Shown here: piece after piece, positions 40,824-42,623 of the stretch
Numbering within the stretch: position 1 is the first letter of the stretch
Layout of the letters: every line of letters begins with the position of its first letter
Source of the DNA: Candidatus Saccharimonadota bacterium
GTDB taxonomy: Bacteria; Patescibacteriota; Saccharimonadia; Saccharimonadales; AWTP1-31
Direction: 5' to 3'
NCBI GenBank assembly: GCA_026395435.1
Contig: JAPLYT010000011.1
Span: 1 to 42,623 of the forward strand
Length of the DNA stretch: 42,623 nt
The notes under the pieces: generated by a model
The model's database searches: none
Seen by the model: only the letters and a program-made list of their open reading frames with translations
Told to the model about the DNA's origin: nothing
Program-made: the position numbers and the translations under genes

Positions 40824-42623
40824 TTATTTCTCCCCTTCTTCGTCATTATCGGTGTCAGTTGTTTCGTCGTCTGCGGTAACAGTAACGGTAATTGCATCGT
40901 CGTCAGTGAGTGCTACAGTGCTGTCATCTGAGATTTCATCGTCAAGTTCCATGATGCTGTATTCGTCGCCGATTGCGTCAGTAGTGACATCGACATCAGA
41001 AATTTCTGGTGCTGGTACTTCTACGGTTGCTTGGTGCGCACCAAGGTCTTTGATACTTTCAGCTAAGACTTGTTCTGCATCGATAGCATTGTTATCTGAT
41101 CCGATAAGATCAACCTTGAGGCCAAGACCTTGCAACTCTTTCACGAGCACGTTGAAGCTTTCTGGAACTTTTGGACCAACAATTTCGGTACCTTTAATGA
41201 TCGACTCATAGGCCTTTGATCGTCCGTAAACATCATCAGACTTAATAGTAAGCATTTCTTGAAGGGTGTTGCTTGCGCCATAGGCTTCGAGAGCCCACAC
41301 TTCCATCTCTCCAAATCGCTGACCACCGTTTTGCGCTTTACCACCAAGTGGCTGCTGGGTAACCATCGTGTATGGTCCGGTTGATCGAGCGTGAATCTTG
41401 TCGGCGATCATGTGATTGAGTTTAATCATGTACATGCTACCAACGGTTGTTCGTTCTTTGAAAGCTTCACCAGTTCGTCCGTCGAAGAGTTGTTGCTTAC
41501 CATCTTTTGGAAGGCCGGCTTCTTCGAGGAGTGATTGGATCTTCTCTGTTGAGACACCGTCGAATGATGGTGTTGCTACTTTGATGCCGAGGGCTCGAGC
41601 AGCCATGCCAAAGTGAGTTTCAAACAACTGACCGATGTTCATACGAGATGGCACACCGAGAGGGTTCAAAACGATATCGACAGGAGTTCCATCTTCGGTG
41701 AATGGCATGTCTTCGACAGGAAGGATTCGGGCGATAACACCCTTGTTACCGTGACGTCCACCGAGCTTGTCACCAACGCTAATCTTACGCATTTGGGCGA
41801 CGAAGATTTGAATTTGCATAATAACACCGGCTTTAAGTTCGTGGCCGTTTTCGCGGCTGAAGACTTTGACGCCAACAACTTTACCGTGCTTACCGTTGCT
41901 CATTCGCTGTGAGGTATCGCGAACTTCTTTGGCTTTTTCACCGAAGATTGCACGGAGAAGTCGCTCTTCTGAGCTAAGTTCCTGCTCACCCTTAGGGGTA
42001 ATCTTACCAACGAGGATATCGCCAGGATGTACTTCGGCACCGATGCGGACGATTCCGTCTTCATCAAGATGTCGAAGTGCTTCTTCTGATACGTTTGGAA
42101 TATCTTGGGTTACAATTTCAGGGCCAAGCTTCGTTTCGCGAACTTCAGTCATGAAGTCAACGATATGTACGCTGGTGAGGGTGTCATCTTCGACGAGACG
42201 TCGGGATAAGATGATAGCATCTTCGAAGTTGTACCCATTCCATGGCATGAATGCTGCCAGAAGGTCTTTACCAAGAGCTAATTCACCACCAGCAACTGAC
42301 ATACCTTCGATGAGGACATCACCAGCCTTAACTTTATCGCCAGAAGCAACAACAACTTTTTGGTTGATGCTGGTACCTTCGTTTGAACGAATAAAGTGGA
42401 GTGGTTCATAGGTGACTGATCCGGCTTTGTATTTAACGACAACTTCGGCGGCACTTGCTTTGATGACTTCTCCGTCAGCTTCGGCGACGACGATTTGTCC
42501 AGAGTTACGAGCGGCTGCACCTTCCATGCCAGTTCCAACAATCGGAGATTGTGGGCTGATGAGCGGTACTGCTTGACGCTGCTGGTTACTACCCATCAAT
42601 GAGCGGTACACGTAGTTCTTTTC
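40824..42623 (-). CDS. rpoB: RNA polymerase beta subunit, C-terminal part (cut by the window edge)
   Basis: The frame is open to the last base, and its in-window start ([14 protein letters not shown]) is an internal, highly conserved block, so the N-terminal half lies to the right. Visible motifs are [33 protein letters not shown] with the Lys/Arg/His near the active site, and [24 protein letters not shown] with the C-terminal anchor. About 75 extra residues after the usual end form an acidic tail ([17 protein letters not shown]...[10 protein letters not shown]), which is not in E. coli. It reads directly into rpoC. Confidence 0.97.
   Translation of the reverse strand, partial: EKNYVYRSLMGSNQQRQAVPLISPQSPIVGTGMEGAAARNSGQIVVAEADGEVIKASAAEVVVKYKAGSVTYEPLHFIRSNEGTSINQKVVVASGDKVKAGDVLIEGMSVAGGELALGKDLLAAFMPWNGYNFEDAIILSRRLVEDDTLTSVHIVDFMTEVRETKLGPEIVTQDIPNVSEEALRHLDEDGIVRIGAEVHPGDILVGKITPKGEQELSSEERLLRAIFGEKAKEVRDTSQRMSNGKHGKVVGVKVFSRENGHELKAGVIMQIQIFVAQMRKISVGDKLGGRHGNKGVIARILPVEDMPFTEDGTPVDIVLNPLGVPSRMNIGQLFETHFGMAARALGIKVATPSFDGVSTEKIQSLLEEAGLPKDGKQQLFDGRTGEAFKERTTVGSMYMIKLNHMIADKIHARSTGPYTMVTQQPLGGKAQNGGQRFGEMEVWALEAYGASNTLQEMLTIKSDDVYGRSKAYESIIKGTEIVGPKVPESFNVLVKELQGLGLKVDLIGSDNNAIDAEQVLAESIKDLGAHQATVEVPAPEISDVDVTTDAIGDEYSIMELDDEISDDSTVALTDDDAITVTVTADDETTDTDNDEEGEK

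Noticed and set aside
1-42623. Recoded UGA (Gly), as in SR1 and Gracilibacteria
   Set aside because: UGA ends rpsQ and rplC at ATGA overlaps, and the conserved genes read through without needing UGA as an amino acid.

Overview
ORGANISM. The window looks like a chromosomal segment of a Candidate Phyla Radiation (Patescibacteria) bacterium, most likely a Candidatus Saccharibacterium (TM7). The evidence is a long ribosomal-protein superoperon with no rpmD (L30) between rpsE and rplO, no adk or map after secY, compact gene packing with many 1-4 nt overlaps, and ribosomal protein sequences that resemble this group. UGA is used as an ordinary stop (for example at the rpsQ/rplN and rplC/rplD ATGA overlaps), which argues against Gracilibacteria or SR1. 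The taxonomic call comes from sequence recognition, not from a search.

LAYOUT. (1) 1-7.1 kb, accessory region. It holds a 5'-truncated repeat-rich surface adhesin with 25-residue BspA/DUF285-type repeats and a C-terminal LAVTG sorting signal, a secreted 515-residue protein of unknown function, a heliorhodopsin with the retinal lysine and counterion glutamate in place, and a 468-residue cytoplasmic protein I cannot assign. (2) 7.1-8.9 kb: rpmG (L33), tRNA-Thr(GGU), a small hypothetical gene, an interrupted duplicate of the tRNA-Tyr 3' half, tRNA-Tyr, tRNA-Thr(UGU) and an HNH endonuclease. (3) 8.9-13.8 kb, minus strand: a TPR protein, holB (delta'), an RluD-type pseudouridine synthase, trpS, an Asp/Glu racemase-family gene with an apparent frameshift, and two small unknown genes. 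(4) 14.1-28.8 kb: one continuous minus-strand run from rplC (L3) to rpsI (S9), including secY, infA and rpoA. (5) 28.8-31.8 kb: an insertion that splits rpsJ (S10) from rplC. It holds two small membrane proteins, a Nudix hydrolase, and two small unknown proteins beyond rpsJ. (6) 31.8-36.2 kb: rpsL-rpsG-fusA-tuf. (7) 36.4-42.6 kb: a coiled-coil protein, a large structured intergenic region, rpoC, and rpoB, which runs off the right edge.

HOW IT WORKS TOGETHER. From 7.2 kb to the end every convincing gene is on the minus strand, and most serve transcription, translation or protein export: RNA polymerase subunits, elongation factors, the S10/spc/alpha ribosomal genes, SecY, tRNAs, TrpS and a pseudouridine synthase. 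The left end carries cell-surface and light-related genes, which fits a host-associated lifestyle.

MOST INTERESTING. The heliorhodopsin. The loss of zinc ligands from both beta' zinc sites and from S4, S14, L33 and L36, plus a missing zinc loop in delta'. The LAVTG-anchored adhesin. Two large cloverleaf-like inverted-repeat elements (28995-29164 and 36733-37014). A folded rplC leader. An interrupted tRNA-Tyr 3' duplication. Several promoters whose -10 box sits about 6 nt before the start codon, suggesting leaderless mRNAs.
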